Below are positions 40,146-50,470 of a stretch of 64,000 nucleotides of DNA, in pieces. How positions within the stretch are numbered: position 1 is the stretch's first letter; every line of letters begins with the position of its first letter. Under the pieces are notes generated by a model. The model did not search any database. It saw only the letters and a program-made list of their open reading frames with translations, and was not told where the DNA came from. Where the stretch lies: the NCBI RefSeq assembly GCF_950295315.1, contig NC_080168.1, positions 74,000,519 to 74,064,518 on the forward strand, written 5' to 3'. The stretch comes from Erinaceus europaeus (taxonomy: Eukaryota > Chordata > Mammalia > Eulipotyphla > Erinaceidae). A program made the position numbers and the translations under genes.

Positions 40146-40535
40146 TAAATAAATTTGACAAGAACAAGTGTGACTTCTAACTTGTATGTATTGGTTTTAA
40201 TGTTTAGGGATTTGGATAACTAATCTCTATTCACATTGGTCTTATTTTTGAATGCTATTCCCTTGTCTTATTTTTGAATGCTATTCCCTTGAATTTTGCA
40301 TTTCTAAGAGTCTAATGTGTTAATCACTCCTCAGAGAATTATGTATGACTATCCTAATCAAATTAGGTATTATCTCTGAACTCTCTGACTCTGTCCAGTT
40401 TTTCTTAAAATCAGAGGACTAGAATTATATTATCTCAATTCCCATCAATTCTCTAAGAAACACATACTTCGTACCAGCAATGTTCAGGCACAGTTTGTGA
40501 AAACAATAGTGAACAATTAAAAAAAAAAAGACAAG
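40146..40535. other. No gene seen; exact 26-bp tandem duplication at 40240-40291
   Basis: Positions 40240-40265 and 40266-40291 are identical 26-bp copies (starting tcttatttttgaatgctatt). Otherwise unremarkable. Confidence 0.7.
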
Positions 40536-40539
40536 CTGG

Positions 40540-40735
40540 GGCTGGGCAGTGGTACATCTGATTGAGTGTACATATTATAGTGCATAAGGACCTGGGTTCA
40601 AGCTCTCTATCCCCACCTGTAGAGGGAAGCTTCACTGCAGTGAAGCAGTGCTGCAGGTGTCTCTATTTCTCTACCTCCCCTCCACCCTCTATCTCTCTCT
40701 ATCCTGTTTTAAATAACAATTAAAAACAAAAAGAC
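40540..40735 (+). mobile_element. Hedgehog SINE type A
   Basis: 'gggctgggcagtggtacatc', 'gggttcaagctctctatccc', 'cactgcagtgaagcagtgct', CT-rich stretch and AAATAACAATTAAAAAC tail. Confidence 0.88.
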
Positions 40736-40743
40736 AAGATCAT

Positions 40744-40945
40744 GGGACCAGGCAGTGGCACACCTAGTTAACCACTCACATTACAGTACACAAGGACCCA
40801 GGTTCAAGCCCTTGGTCCCCACCTATAGGTGGAAAACTATAGGAGTAGTGAAGTAGGGCTGCAGGTGTCTCTCTCCCTCTCTATCTCCTCCTTACCTCTC
40901 AATTTCTCTATGTCTCTACCCAATAATATATATTAAATAAAAGAT
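40744..40945 (+). mobile_element. Hedgehog SINE type A
   Basis: 'gggaccaggcagtggcacac', 'aggttcaagcccttggtccc', 'gagtagtgaagtagggctgc', tail 'cccaataatatatattaaat'. Direct tandem neighbour of the previous copy, with 'aaaaagacaagat' between them. Confidence 0.9.
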
Positions 40946-41375
40946 TTCTGGCCTCATGAAATTATCATCTAGTTGAAGTCCTTATTGGTCAGCTAGGAAT
41001 GTCACAGCCCTACTCCACCATGATCAGCCCAGTCTGTTTCTACCCTTATGTGGCCTATTTAAGTAAGCTGAGATGATGTGATGTAGTCTTGTTTTCTTTT
41101 CCAAATGGAAAATATTTCTATAGTTAACTTTTCAAACTGGAAATGTTTTCTTCTGAACAGAAATATGAATGCTATAATGCCTTCTGGTTAATTTATATTA
41201 AAGCTCTACCTACTTTGATCAGTTCATCTTTATCTACTATAGCAGAACTTATATATAAGCTCTGATGTCCCAGAAATATCCTTTGAAATGAATTGATGAT
41301 GAGTCTATGGTGCAGTCATTTAGACAATAGTGTATAGTATACCCATTGGAAGTTCTTTCTTTTTCTTTTCTTTTT
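40946..41375. other. No gene seen
   Basis: Repeat-poor stretch with a poly(T) end where a minus-strand SINE begins. Confidence 0.4.
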
Positions 41376-41560
41376 TTTTTTGTCACTTTTTATTCACTGT
41401 TGCAGGCTGACTTTTATTTTCTTCTAAGTAGAAAGACAGATATATAGAGAAAGATACTACAGTATAGAAACTTCCTTCAGAATGGTGGGGGCTGGGGTCA
41501 AACTTGGACCCTGGCCATGACAAAGTAAGTGAGCTATCTTGTCAATCCACCATTAGAAAG
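41376..41560 (-). mobile_element. Older SINE, minus strand
   Basis: 'tttttattcactgttgcagg', 'agaaagacagatatatagag', 'ggggtcaaacttggaccctg', 'aagtgagctatcttgtcaat'. Related to types C/E; B-box-like 'gtcaaacttgg'. Confidence 0.6.
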
Positions 41561-41931
41561 TCTTAGTTCACATTAAGAATTTACCAGTTCTAGAAGATTC
41601 TGTAGTAAAGATGTTTGACTAATTCAAAAATTTTCCCAATTTGATTTATTTTTGTTGAATACTGATGAAATTATTTAAAGCCACACCTCCTGTGGGACAC
41701 AAATGAGAACGCTGGTGTAGGGTTTTCAGATCAAAAGTGCTCCTGTATAGAATCTTAACTAAAATGTTAGAACATTTCCAAGCAATTCAGAAACAAGAGG
41801 TGGAAATAGCTGAATAAAAACCAGGAATAGTTTTTACATCACTGTCATTCAATAACTACTCTGCATAGTGAAAGAAGTGCTGATGTGGCATTGTATTTAT
41901 AAGAACATGAATTCAGAAGGCTTATAAAAGT

Positions 41932-41992
<61 letters not shown>

Positions 41993-42319
41993 AGTGCCAC
42001 ATGCACATGGGCATCTTTCTGGTTGCATAAGCTCCTGATGATCGCATATAACATTCTAGAGAAAATATGTTTTGTGGTTTGAAACATAGAAGATCTATTA
42101 GACTAAGCATAAGCCTAGAAACTTACACCCTTTTCATATAATCCAGTACTTGAAGAACTTAAATATTGAGTACAGCAATTTGGATGCCATAGAAAACAAG
42201 ACATTGACATCTTTCAATGTTATTTTCCTTTGATGCATGAGAACTGTGCTACCTTGAATCCTGCATCCCTTACATGGGGTCTTATTTGTTGGACACACTT
42301 TCACTAGATGTACCTGACA
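41561..42319. other. No gene seen apart from a TG/CG tract
   Basis: Unremarkable except for the alternating tract at 41931-41992. Confidence 0.4.
41931..41992 (+). repeat. (TG)n(CG)5 alternating purine-pyrimidine tract
   Basis: About 47 bp of TG repeats running into CGCGCGCGC at 41982-41991. Z-DNA-prone, same two-part design as 31121-31152. Confidence 0.95.
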
Positions 42320-42334
42320 GAATTTCTCTTTGTG

Positions 42335-42457
42335 GAGTTAGGTAGTGGCACACCGAGTTAAGTGCATACACTACAGTGCACAAGGACCCCAGTTCAAGTC
42401 CCTGGTCTCTACCTGCAGGGGGAAAGCTTTGTGAGTGGTGAAGCAGGGATGCAGGTG

Positions 42458-42488
<31 letters not shown>

Positions 42489-42570
42489 CCTCCCTCTGCT
42501 TCTTCCTCTCCCTCTTTCCCACTTTCCTCTCAATTTATCTCTGTCTCTATCCAATAATAACTAAATAAAA
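42335..42570 (+). mobile_element. SINE type A, first of a trimer in one TSD
   Basis: 'gagttaggtagtggcacacc', 'cagttcaagtccctggtctc', 'gagtggtgaagcagggatgc', long (CT)n, tail 'ccaataataactaaataaaa'. The 15-bp TSD gaatttctctttgtg lies at 42320-42334 and, beyond two more SINEs, at 43156-43170. Confidence 0.93.
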
Positions 42571-42571
42571 T

Positions 42572-42920
42572 TTGGGAGTCGGCAATAGTGCAGCAGGTTA
42601 AGCATATATGGCGCAAAGCACAAGGATGGGTGTAAGGATCCCGGTTCAAGCCCCTGGCTCCCCACCTGCAGAGGGGGATTGCTTCACAGGCAGTGAAGCA
42701 GGTCTGCAGGTGTCTATCTTTCTTTTCCCCATCTCCCCTGCTCTCTCGACTTTTCTCTGTCCTATCCAACAACAACAGCAGCAATGAAAAAAACAATAAT
42801 AATAATAATGACAACAACAACGGCCACAAAATGGGAAAAATGGCCTCCAGGAGCAGTGGATTGGTAGTGCTGGCACCAAGCCCCAGCAATAACCCTGGGG
42901 GCAAAAATAAATAAATAAAT
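42572..42920 (+). mobile_element. SINE type B, second of the trimer
   Basis: 'ttgggagtcggcaatagtgc', 'cggttcaagcccctggctcc', 'cagtgaagcaggtctgcagg', 'cctatccaacaacaacagca', 'cctccaggagcagtggattg', 'cagcaataaccctgggggca', (AAAT)n tail. Confidence 0.93.
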
Positions 42921-42931
42921 AAAATAACTTC

Positions 42932-43155
42932 GGGCTGGTGCAGTGGTGCACCTGGTTGAGCGCACATTTACAATGTACAAGGACCCAGGTTCAAGACCCT
43001 GGTCCCAAACTGCATGGGGAAAGCTTTGCAAGTGGTGAAGCAGTGTTGCAGGTGTCACTACATCTTGCTCCCTCTCTATGTCTCCCCTACCCTCTCAATT
43101 TCTGTCTCTATCCAATAAATATATAAATAGATGATAAAAAATTTTGAAAACAAAG
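42932..43155 (+). mobile_element. SINE type A, third of the trimer
   Basis: 'gctggtgcagtggtgcacct', 'aggttcaagaccctggtccc', 'gcaagtggtgaagcagtgtt', tail 'ccaataaatatataaataga'. Its tail abuts the downstream TSD copy. Confidence 0.92.
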
Positions 43156-43170
43156 GAATTTCTCTTTGTG

Positions 43171-44040
43171 AAACATGTAATTTTTATGGTTTCTGTGTTA
43201 CTTAGCAACCAAAGCCCTTGTCTTCCTGTTACAGTCTATTAGTAGCCAAAATCTTGCTATGTTGTAGATTTTTCCCCATACTATCTTTCAAGAGCCCTGC
43301 TAATGGAATTTTAGCAATCCAATTGTGTTTTATGGCTTTAAATGATTTTTTAAAATCACTTTCATTGTTTTCATAGCCAAAAGCTGTTTAGAATGAAACT
43401 ATTTTACCTAAGCCCAAAGTCTACCAAGTATGCATGCGTATCTATTATGTGGGAATTTTAGCAGGGAGAATCACGTTTCCATTATATCTAAACTTATTTG
43501 AATGATCTAGAGATAATGAAGACTGAAGATTCCTGTGGTAATTTTAAGTTGTTCTTGCTTTACTAGGTGATGTGTACCTTATAAATTTGAATAATTTGCC
43601 TAAGAAACCAACTGGTCCTCATAAGTCAACCAGTTAAATCCTGATTTAGCTTGATATTTGCATTCTGTCATCTAGTATGGAGAAATGAAGTATAAGTTAA
43701 GTAGAAAGTTAAGTATAAGTTAAGTATAAGTTAAAGTTTCCTTAGATCAAAGTGACTGGATAAATAGAAGATCTGACAAATAATTTTCAAGGAAGAGAAT
43801 TTTTCTTTGATTGGGATCCTAACAAAGTGTGTATCTTAATACTAACATGAATCAAGGTTCTGAGATAATCAGCTCCTGAGCCTGGCTGTCTTGCTACTGT
43901 CTTATTTTCTGCTTGTAGTTGTTCTTGATTAATAAATAAATCTCTCTCCTGTTTTCTATTTGACATTGACTTCTGGGTTCATGTCATCACCTTTAAAATA
44001 TGTATAAATGTTTGATATGTGGAAAGAAATTTTTATTAAA
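43171..44040. other. No gene seen
   Basis: Repeat-poor stretch. A small local repetition of 'gttaagtataa' lies at 43695-43732. Confidence 0.4.
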
Positions 44041-44154
44041 GAATTGTTCTTGTCTATATGCACTATGTTCATAGCTGCATTATTCACAATAACCAAAGAG
44101 CAGAAACAACCTAAATGCCCATTGATAGATGACTGGGGCTGAAGAAGTTATGGG

Positions 44155-44304
44155 GCAGTGGGGGGGTACACAGTTTAATGGTCATGTAAAAAGACTCTCA
44201 TGACATGTTCAATCCCCTATACCACCATAAGCCAGAGCTAAGCAGTGGTTTAATAAAATAAAATAAAATAAAATAAAATAAAATAAAATAAAATAAAATG
44301 AAAA
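44155..44304 (+). mobile_element. SINE type E with 14-bp TSD
   Basis: 'acagtttaatggtcatgtaa', 'aaagactctcatgacatgtt', 'caatcccctataccaccata', then (AAAAT)n. Perfect TSD gaagaagttatggg at 44141-44154 and 44305-44318 inside the old L1. Confidence 0.88.
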
Positions 44305-44560
44305 GAAGAAGTTATGGGTTATATACTATATAAACTCTATGGAATATTAATTTACTATAAAACTTAAAAAAAATGCTAATGTGTCCTTTGGGACAAAATG
44401 GGTAGAACTGTGGGACTGAAGGTAATTATGTTTAATGAAATAAGAGAAGACAATTAACAGATGTTTTCACTTATATGTAGAATCTCTAACACACACACAG
44501 TAAGAGAGAGAGAATCAATTAAACTCTTAAGATTTTTTAAGATCTGTGGTGGTTATCTTT

Positions 44561-44792
44561 TTTTTATTTTTTAAAAATCTTTTTTTAAATATATATTTTA
44601 ATTGATTTTATTATTGGATAGAGACAGCCAGAAATTGAGAGGGGAAGAGGAGATAGGGAGAAAGACAGAGAGACACCTGCAGCCCTGCTTCACCACTAGT
44701 GAAGTCCCCTGTAGGTGGGGACTAGGGGCTTGAACCTGGGTCCTTGTGCACTGTAATGTGTGCACTTAACCAGGTGTGCCACTGCCTGGTCC
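44561..44792 (-). mobile_element. SINE type A with 17-bp TSD
   Basis: 'attattggatagagacagcc', 'ctgcttcaccactagtgaag', 'gggcttgaacctgggtcctt', 'caggtgtgccactgcctggt'. Perfect TSD ctgtggtggttatcttt at 44544-44560 and 44793-44809. Confidence 0.95.
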
Positions 44793-44914
44793 CTGTGGTG
44801 GTTATCTTTGGGAGGGTGGGGACACAGAACTTTGGAGGTGGGTGCTGTGTGGAACTATACCCTGTAATCTTACAATTTTGTACTCCCCTATCAATCACAA
44901 ATAAAAAGTGGTTT

Positions 44915-45160
44915 GAGGGGAGTCGGGCTGTACCGCAGCGGGTTAAGCACACCCGGCTCCCCACCTGCAGGGGAGTCGCTTCACAGGCGGTGAAGCAGGT
45001 CTGCAGGTGTCTATCTTTCTCTCCCTCTCTCTGTCTTCCCCTCCTCTCTCCGTTTCTCTCTGTCCTATCCAACAACGACGGCAATAATAACTACAACAAT
45101 AAAACAAGGGAAACAAAAGGGAATAAATAAATAAAATTAAAAATATTAAAAAAAATTTTT
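44915..45160 (+). mobile_element. SINE type B lacking the B-box segment
   Basis: 'ggggagtcgggctgtaccgc', 'agcgggttaagcacac' is joined directly to 'ccggctccccacctgcaggg', skipping about 50 bp including the B box. The rest is complete: 'ggcggtgaagcaggtctgca', 'ccaacaacgacggcaataat'. Possible short TSD tggtttga. Confidence 0.9.
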
Positions 45161-45310
45161 AAAAAATGGTTTGAAAAAAAATGTTCTTGCCTGATGCCAT
45201 AGTTATTACATGGCTGTTTTCTAATTCTCAATTTAGTGTTTTTCCAATTCTCCTGTCCTTCCTTTTGATAGCAATGAAGCCCAGGAAAGTAAGGAATAAA
45301 AGTGAGGTGA

Positions 45311-45600
45311 CGGACTCCAGCAGTAGCGCAGGGGGTTAAAGCACATGTGGCACAAAGCTCAAGGAAAGGCATAAGGATCCTGGTCGAGTCCCCAGCTGTC
45401 CACCTGCAGGAGAGTCGCTTCACAAGAGGTGAAGCAGGTCTGCAGGTGTCTTTCTCTTCCCCTGTCTCCCCCTCCTCTCTTTATTTCTCTCTGTCCTATC
45501 CAACAACAGTGACATCAATAACAACAGTAACTACAACAATAAAACAACAAGGGCAACAAAAGGGAATAAATAAATATTTTTTAAAAATATTTTTTAAAAA
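45311..45600 (+). mobile_element. SINE type B, first of a dimer in one TSD
   Basis: 'gactccagcagtagcgcagg', 'ggtcgagtccccagctgtcc', 'gaggtgaagcaggtctgcag', 'acatcaataacaacagtaac', 'caagggcaacaaaagggaat'. TSD aaagtgaggtga at 45299-45310; its partner lies beyond the second SINE. Confidence 0.92.
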
Positions 45601-45611
45601 ATGGGGTGGGG

Positions 45612-45963
45612 GGGAGTCCGGCGGTAGTGCAGCGGGTTAAGTACACACGGTACAAAAAGCAACCACCAGCTTAAGGATCCTGGTTCAAGCTGCTGGCTCC
45701 CACCTGCAGGGGGGTCACTTCACAGGCAGTGAAACAGGTCTACAGGTGTCTATCTTTCTCTCCCCCCTGTCTCCCCTCCTCTCTCGATTTCTCTTTGTCC
45801 TATCCAACAACAGCAGCAGCAATGGCAACAATAATAATAATGACAACAACAAGGGTATAAGGGCAACAAAATGGGAAAAATGGCCTCCAGGAGTAGTGGA
45901 TTCATAGTGCAGGCACTGAGCCCCAGCATAACCCTGGAGGTGAAAAATAAAATAAAATAAAAT
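45612..45963 (+). mobile_element. SINE type B, second of a dimer
   Basis: 'gagtccggcggtagtgcagc', 'ggttcaagctgctggctccc', 'ggcagtgaaacaggtctaca', 'ccaacaacagcagcagcaat', 'cctccaggagtagtggattc', (AAAAT)n tail. Downstream TSD aaagtggggtga at 45964-45975, one mismatch. Confidence 0.93.
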
Positions 45964-45975
45964 AAAGTGGGGTGA

Positions 45976-46365
45976 GGAAATATTTGTATAACAGAAGGCT
46001 AGATAAGTAACCTGGAAAACACGATGAGACTGAAGGTCTCTGACACTATACACAGCCTTCAGACTACACAAACAGCACATTAAGAAGACTGCAGAGCAGT
46101 GAGTTACCTACATTAACTGGATGTTCAGATTAAGTACAATGGTCCAAATTTCTTCACCCAGAAAACTGTAGTTGGAAAAACACTGAAAAAATGAAGATTC
46201 TTTTGGTTTTCAGTAAATTCCTGTGAAAGCATTTGATTAAAACTCATATTAAAAAGGCTAGCTATAGTCATAATTGTCCCTTTCTGTAAATATTTATACT
46301 TTACTTTAGCAGCATTAACATGTTTGGTTTTGTTTGAAGTGCTGACTCAGATCTCTTTCTTCCAT
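45976..46365. other. No gene seen
   Basis: Repeat-poor stretch with no recognisable gene. Confidence 0.4.
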
Positions 46366-46395
46366 CTTTCTCCCTTTCTTTCCTTCTTTATTTCC

Positions 46396-46438
<43 letters not shown>
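46366..46438 (+). repeat. CT-rich tract with (CT)20
   Basis: TTCC/TTTC units, then an uninterrupted (TC)n run at about 46399-46437 next to a minus-strand SINE. Confidence 0.9.
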
Positions 46439-46439
<1 letters not shown>

Positions 46440-46440
<1 letters not shown>

Positions 46441-46725
46441 ATCTAATAGCAACCAGAGCCACAGCTGGGACTCCATGCCTGCAGGAAGAATCTGCATTTT
46501 CGGGAGGCAATTTTTTCCCTCTATTTGATAAAATAAATTCATATACATAAATTCATAGGGAAGGGGAAGCCAGAGAGTGAGAGATATAAAGAGATACCTG
46601 TAGAACTTGCTTCATGCCTTGTGAAGCAAACAGCCTGCAGGTGGGGTTCGGGGACTTAAATCTGGGTCTTTGCACATTATAACATATGTGATCAACCAGA
46701 TGCAATACCTTCTGACCCTGCTGTA
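46440..46725 (-). mobile_element. Diverged SINE (type B-like)
   Basis: 'ccacagctgggactccatgc', 'tttgataaaataaattcata', 'acttgcttcatgccttgtga', 'cctgcaggtggggttcgggg', 'aacatatgtgatcaaccaga'. Old copy. Confidence 0.7.
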
Positions 46726-46854
46726 TACTTTTCTAAAATTTGAAAAACTCTAATTTTAAAATTCATCTGGTTTCAAAGATTAAGTACTAAAGGTCTATTG
46801 TAAGTTAATTATTTTCTTAAAACTATATATGATCATTATACTCAGTCAAGCAAT

Positions 46855-46922
46855 ATTTTTTAATTTTAATTTTTAATTTTAATTTTAATTTTTTAATTTT
46901 AATTTGTAATTTTTAAATTTTT
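46855..46922 (+). repeat. (TTTTAA)n low-complexity tract
   Basis: Irregular TTTTAA/TTTAA units of pure A and T, a natural target for L1 endonuclease. An L1 3' end begins right after it. Confidence 0.85.
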
Positions 46923-46923
46923 T

Positions 46924-47808
46924 TAGTGGAGACATGAGCAGGAACCTCACGTCTCCACTATAGAGCCCCTACTTCCCCCAGTCCTGGAACCCTTGGATAG
47001 GGCCCACTTTCCGTATGCGTCTCCTAATCCATACCAAATAATATTGCATCTGCCGATCACAACCTAACCAACGCAACAATTGCCACCTCAACATGATTCA
47101 CCTCACACTTTGTCCAGAGACTTCACGTGTGGAGTGACAACCCTTCAGCTTCATTACTCGGGTGAGACCTTTCCTTTTATAGTACACTCTAATTTCATCT
47201 CAGGTGGTTCACCTTCTAACAAAGTCCCATAACCTAGATATACACCAGTTTCTGTGAGAGAGAGCTTATGTTCACATGTATCCATAAACTACTGCAAAAT
47301 ATATACCTGAAAGCAGAAGTACACTAGAGTTTGCAGTGAGTACCTCCCTAACACTTCCTCTCCACTATTCCAAGCTTTGGGTCCATGATTGCTCAACATT
47401 TTTTTGGCTTTGTATGTTAACTCTCTTTTCAATCACCAGGTTCCAGATGCCACCAGGATGCTGGCCAGGCTTCCCTGGATTGAAGACCCCACCAATGTGT
47501 CCTGAAGCTCAACTTCCCCAGAGACACACCCTACTAGGGAAAGAGAGAGGCAGACTGGGAGTATGGACCGACGAGTCAACGCCCATATTCAGCGGGGAAG
47601 CAATTACAGAAGCCAGACCTTCTACCTTCTGCAACCCTCAATGACCCTGGGTCCATGCTCCCAGAGGGATAGAGAATGGGAAAGCTATCGGGGGTGGGGG
47701 GTGGGGTGGGTTATGGAGACTGGGTGGTGGGAATTGTGTGGAGTTGTACCCCTCCTACCTTATGGTTTTGTTAATTTATCCTTTCTTAAATAAAAAAAAA
47801 ATTAAAAA
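46924..47808 (+). mobile_element. 5'-truncated young L1 (A-type 3' UTR)
   Basis: Near-identical to 55750-56615 of the full-length L1, ending 'cttaaataaaaaaaaaatta'. The 145-codon 3' UTR frame is broken here by small indels near 47385 and 47690. Its 5' junction carries a 10-bp inverted repeat (46924-46933 and 46951-46960) whose left arm is not L1 sequence. Confidence 0.88.
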
Positions 47809-47885
47809 AAATCTCTTTCAAATTCTGCCACCCAGAAATAATCATTGTCTATACCTACTAAATATTAGATACACTACTTTTCCTT

Positions 47886-48025
47886 TTTAGTAATTTTTTA
47901 TTTATATGCAAAAGAGATTGAGAGAAAACCCAAGAATCACTCTGGCTTATGCAATGACATATTAGAACTCATGACCTTCTGTATGCAAAATTTTTGCTCT
48001 GCTCACTATGAAACCTGGCTCTCTG
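47886..48025 (-). mobile_element. Older SINE, minus strand
   Basis: 'tttttatttatatgcaaaag', 'agattgagagaaaacccaag', 'agaactcatgaccttctgta', 'ctctgctcactatgaaacct'. Diverged; related to types C-E. Confidence 0.5.
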
Positions 48026-48455
48026 TGCATTATTTCTCTTTGCACTTACACTGATACTAAGACTATTATGTTATAATGTACATAGTACAAGACTACTATG
48101 TTATCATCATGAGTTACTAATTTCTAAGTTAACTTTCCAAGTTTAAAAAGAGAAATCATAATAAAATCATGATAATAGAATAATGATGAGTATGTCTGTA
48201 TTTCAGTTTAAGGCCTTATCAACTGACACTGTACTATAAATATGAGGAAAATCAATTTTCTCATACCAATCTTATATACATTCTTTTTAATGTCCAAAGG
48301 TTTGCAAATAACACTTCTTTCCTTGAAATTCCCTCAGTTTTATAAACTTTGATAAATGAACTCTGTGTTCATCTGAGATATTTTATTACAGCTTCTACAG
48401 ATCTTTTTTTTTTTTTAGATTTTGATCTGTTCTTGTTGAAAAGATATTGTATACT
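48026..48455. other. No gene seen
   Basis: AT-rich stretch with no recognisable feature. Confidence 0.4.
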
Positions 48456-48459
48456 ATAC

Positions 48460-48944
48460 TTTTTTTTAAATTTTTTATTTAAGAAAGGAATAATGAACAA
48501 AAACATAAGGTAGGAGGGGTACAACTCCACACAATTCCCACCACCCAATCTCCATAACCCACCCCCTCCCATGATAGCTTTCCCATTCTCTAGCCCTCTG
48601 GGAGCATGGACCCAGGGTCATTGAGGGTTGCAGAAGGTAGAAGGTCTGGCTTCTGTAATTGCTTCCCCGCTGAATATGGGCGTTGACTCGTCGGTCCATA
48701 CTCCCAGTCTGCCTCTCTCTTTCCATAGTAAGGTGTGTCTCTGGGGAAGCTGAGCTTCAGGACACATTGGTGGGGTCTTCAACCCAGGGAATCCTGGCCA
48801 GCATCCTGGTGGCATCTGGAACCTGGTGATTGAAAAGAGAGTTAACATCTGAAGCCAAACAATTTGTTGAGCAATCATGGATCCCAAGCTTGGAATAGTG
48901 GAGAGGAAGTGTTAGGGAGGTACTCACTGCAAACTCTGTACTAT
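48460..48944 (-). mobile_element. 5'-truncated young L1 (A-type 3' UTR)
   Basis: Reverse complement of the last about 480 bp of the full-length L1, with a T-rich tail side at 48460. The flanks 'gtatactatac' and 'gtactattttt' may hold a short imperfect TSD. It lies only about 200 bp upstream of the full-length L1 in opposite orientation, so the two 3' UTRs form a potential long inverted repeat with the copy at 46924. Confidence 0.88.
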
Positions 48945-49152
48945 TTTTTTTAAAGTGAGGCTCAAGATGTAAGATTTCTCTCACTTGAGTATATCTGTCT
49001 GATGTATTTATTCTTAGTATAAAAGGTAAGTTGGTTGGGCATAGAATTTTTAAGTATCACAAAATTATTTATATCGTTATTTTGTATATATTTTTGGTTA
49101 TTAAGAATTGCAGAGATATTTAAAGAAATGTGATTTTAAAAAATTCTATTAC

Positions 49153-50470
49153 GGAAGATGGCGGCCTGAGAAATCGCTAACAGCGAGTGCTCTGATAGCA
49201 TCGTCGGCAACGGTAGGATTTTCTGCCTTTAGCAGGCCAGTCAATAAGGGGGGGGCACCAAAGAAGTGATTACAGTTTAATTTGGGTTAACAATTAGAGC
49301 AAAGGTGACACGGACTAGCGGGGCGCCAGAATTCCCAGGCGGCGCCAGGCAAGGCGAGTGCGCCGGGCATTGTCCTCCGCCCGCCCAGGAAGGCGGCTCC
49401 TCCGCCGGTTGCAGAGCGTGGCGGGCAGAGGACCCGGAGAGAGCACTTTAGCTCGGGGGCTGCCTCTTGGGAGTCGCCAGGGTCCACCGCGACCCTGAGG
49501 GTGGATCCAAAGACTTCTTGAGTATAGCTCTCATTGGATCAAAGGACTTGGAGCTAGTTTTCATTTTTGAGAAATCCTTTAAAAAAGTTTGGAGGGTGGG
49601 GTTTCCTGGAAGATGGCGGATTGAGAAGCGGCTAGCCTTTGAGCTCTGGACACATCTCGTGTAAACAATAGGATTTTCTGCCTTTAGCAGGCCAGCCAAT
49701 AAGGGGCCATAACGGTCATACCAAGGATGTGTCTATAACTTAATTTGGGTTAAGAATTAGAGTAGGGGAAAAAATTCTTTTTTCTTCCTTTTAATTTTCA
49801 AGCATACATCCTTCCCGCCGCCCCCCCCCCCCCCCCCGTAAGCAGTGCCTGGGACCAGCTACTAGCAGGATACCCCATACCACCAAACAGGGTTTTTTTT
49901 TTTGTTTTTTTTTTTTTAATTCACTGATACACATTTGGGAAGTTCCTCGCACTGCTCTTTAATTACAACTCTTCTTCTTATCTTCTCCCTTTTCTCTCTC
50001 TTATCTCTCTCTATCTCTCTCTCTTTCTTTTTTTAATCTTGTCATACACTTCTTTCTTCTTTGCCTTTCTGAATTTGTGAATTACTTTGGGGAAGAAATC
50101 TGACCCAGAGTGGACTCTCTATGTGTCTATCTCTGCTCTAGTTCCCTTTACACTCTTGTTACCCTTAGAATATACACTGGATAGTAGATTTGCATAACTG
50201 TCTATTCTTGCTATCCTCTCTTCCTTTTCTCTTTCTTCACTGGGATTTGGTTACTATTTTTTCACGGACTGGAGAAATTGTTTGGCTAACTGGTAACGAT
50301 TAAACTCCTTCAATACTTACTTCAGTTGCTACTGTTATTCCGGAGGTTGGTGAGTGCAATTGTCATAAAGGTATTTAGTACAGTGTTACTTGTGCTCAAA
50401 ACACAACAACTGAGGAACAACAGAGCATTAAAAAAAAAAAAGAGAGAGAAACACATAAATCAAAAAAAAA
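49153..50470 (+). promoter_or_regulatory. L1 5' UTR / internal promoter with two related copies of the 5' segment
   Basis: Segment 1 (49153-49305) and segment 2 (49608-49767) both start GGAAGATGGCGG and share 'aggattttctgcctttagca', 'ggccag.caataaggg' and 'taatttgggttaa.aattag'. AAGATGGCGGC (49155-49165) fits the YY1 consensus, which in human L1 sets the transcription start. Between them lies a GC- and CpG-rich block (49310-49500). A 17-C run sits at 49821-49837 and a CT-rich stretch at 49985-50035. L1 promoters drive RNA polymerase II transcription from inside the element; here promoter function is inferred from position and motif. Confidence 0.75.

Larger units (their letters stand above)
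44041..44910 (+). mobile_element. Old L1 ORF2 end and 3' UTR, split by two SINEs
   Basis: 'catagctgcattattcacaa', 'taaccaaagagcagaaacaa', after the first SINE 'gtcctttgggacaaaatggg', after the second 'gtgtggaactataccctgta' and 'tcaatcacaaataaaaagtg'. Same old family as 23166-24325. Confidence 0.75.

Noticed and set aside
49310..49500. CpG-rich block as a host gene promoter or CpG island
   Set aside because: It lies inside the L1 5' UTR between the two repeated segments and within the TSD, so it belongs to the transposon.
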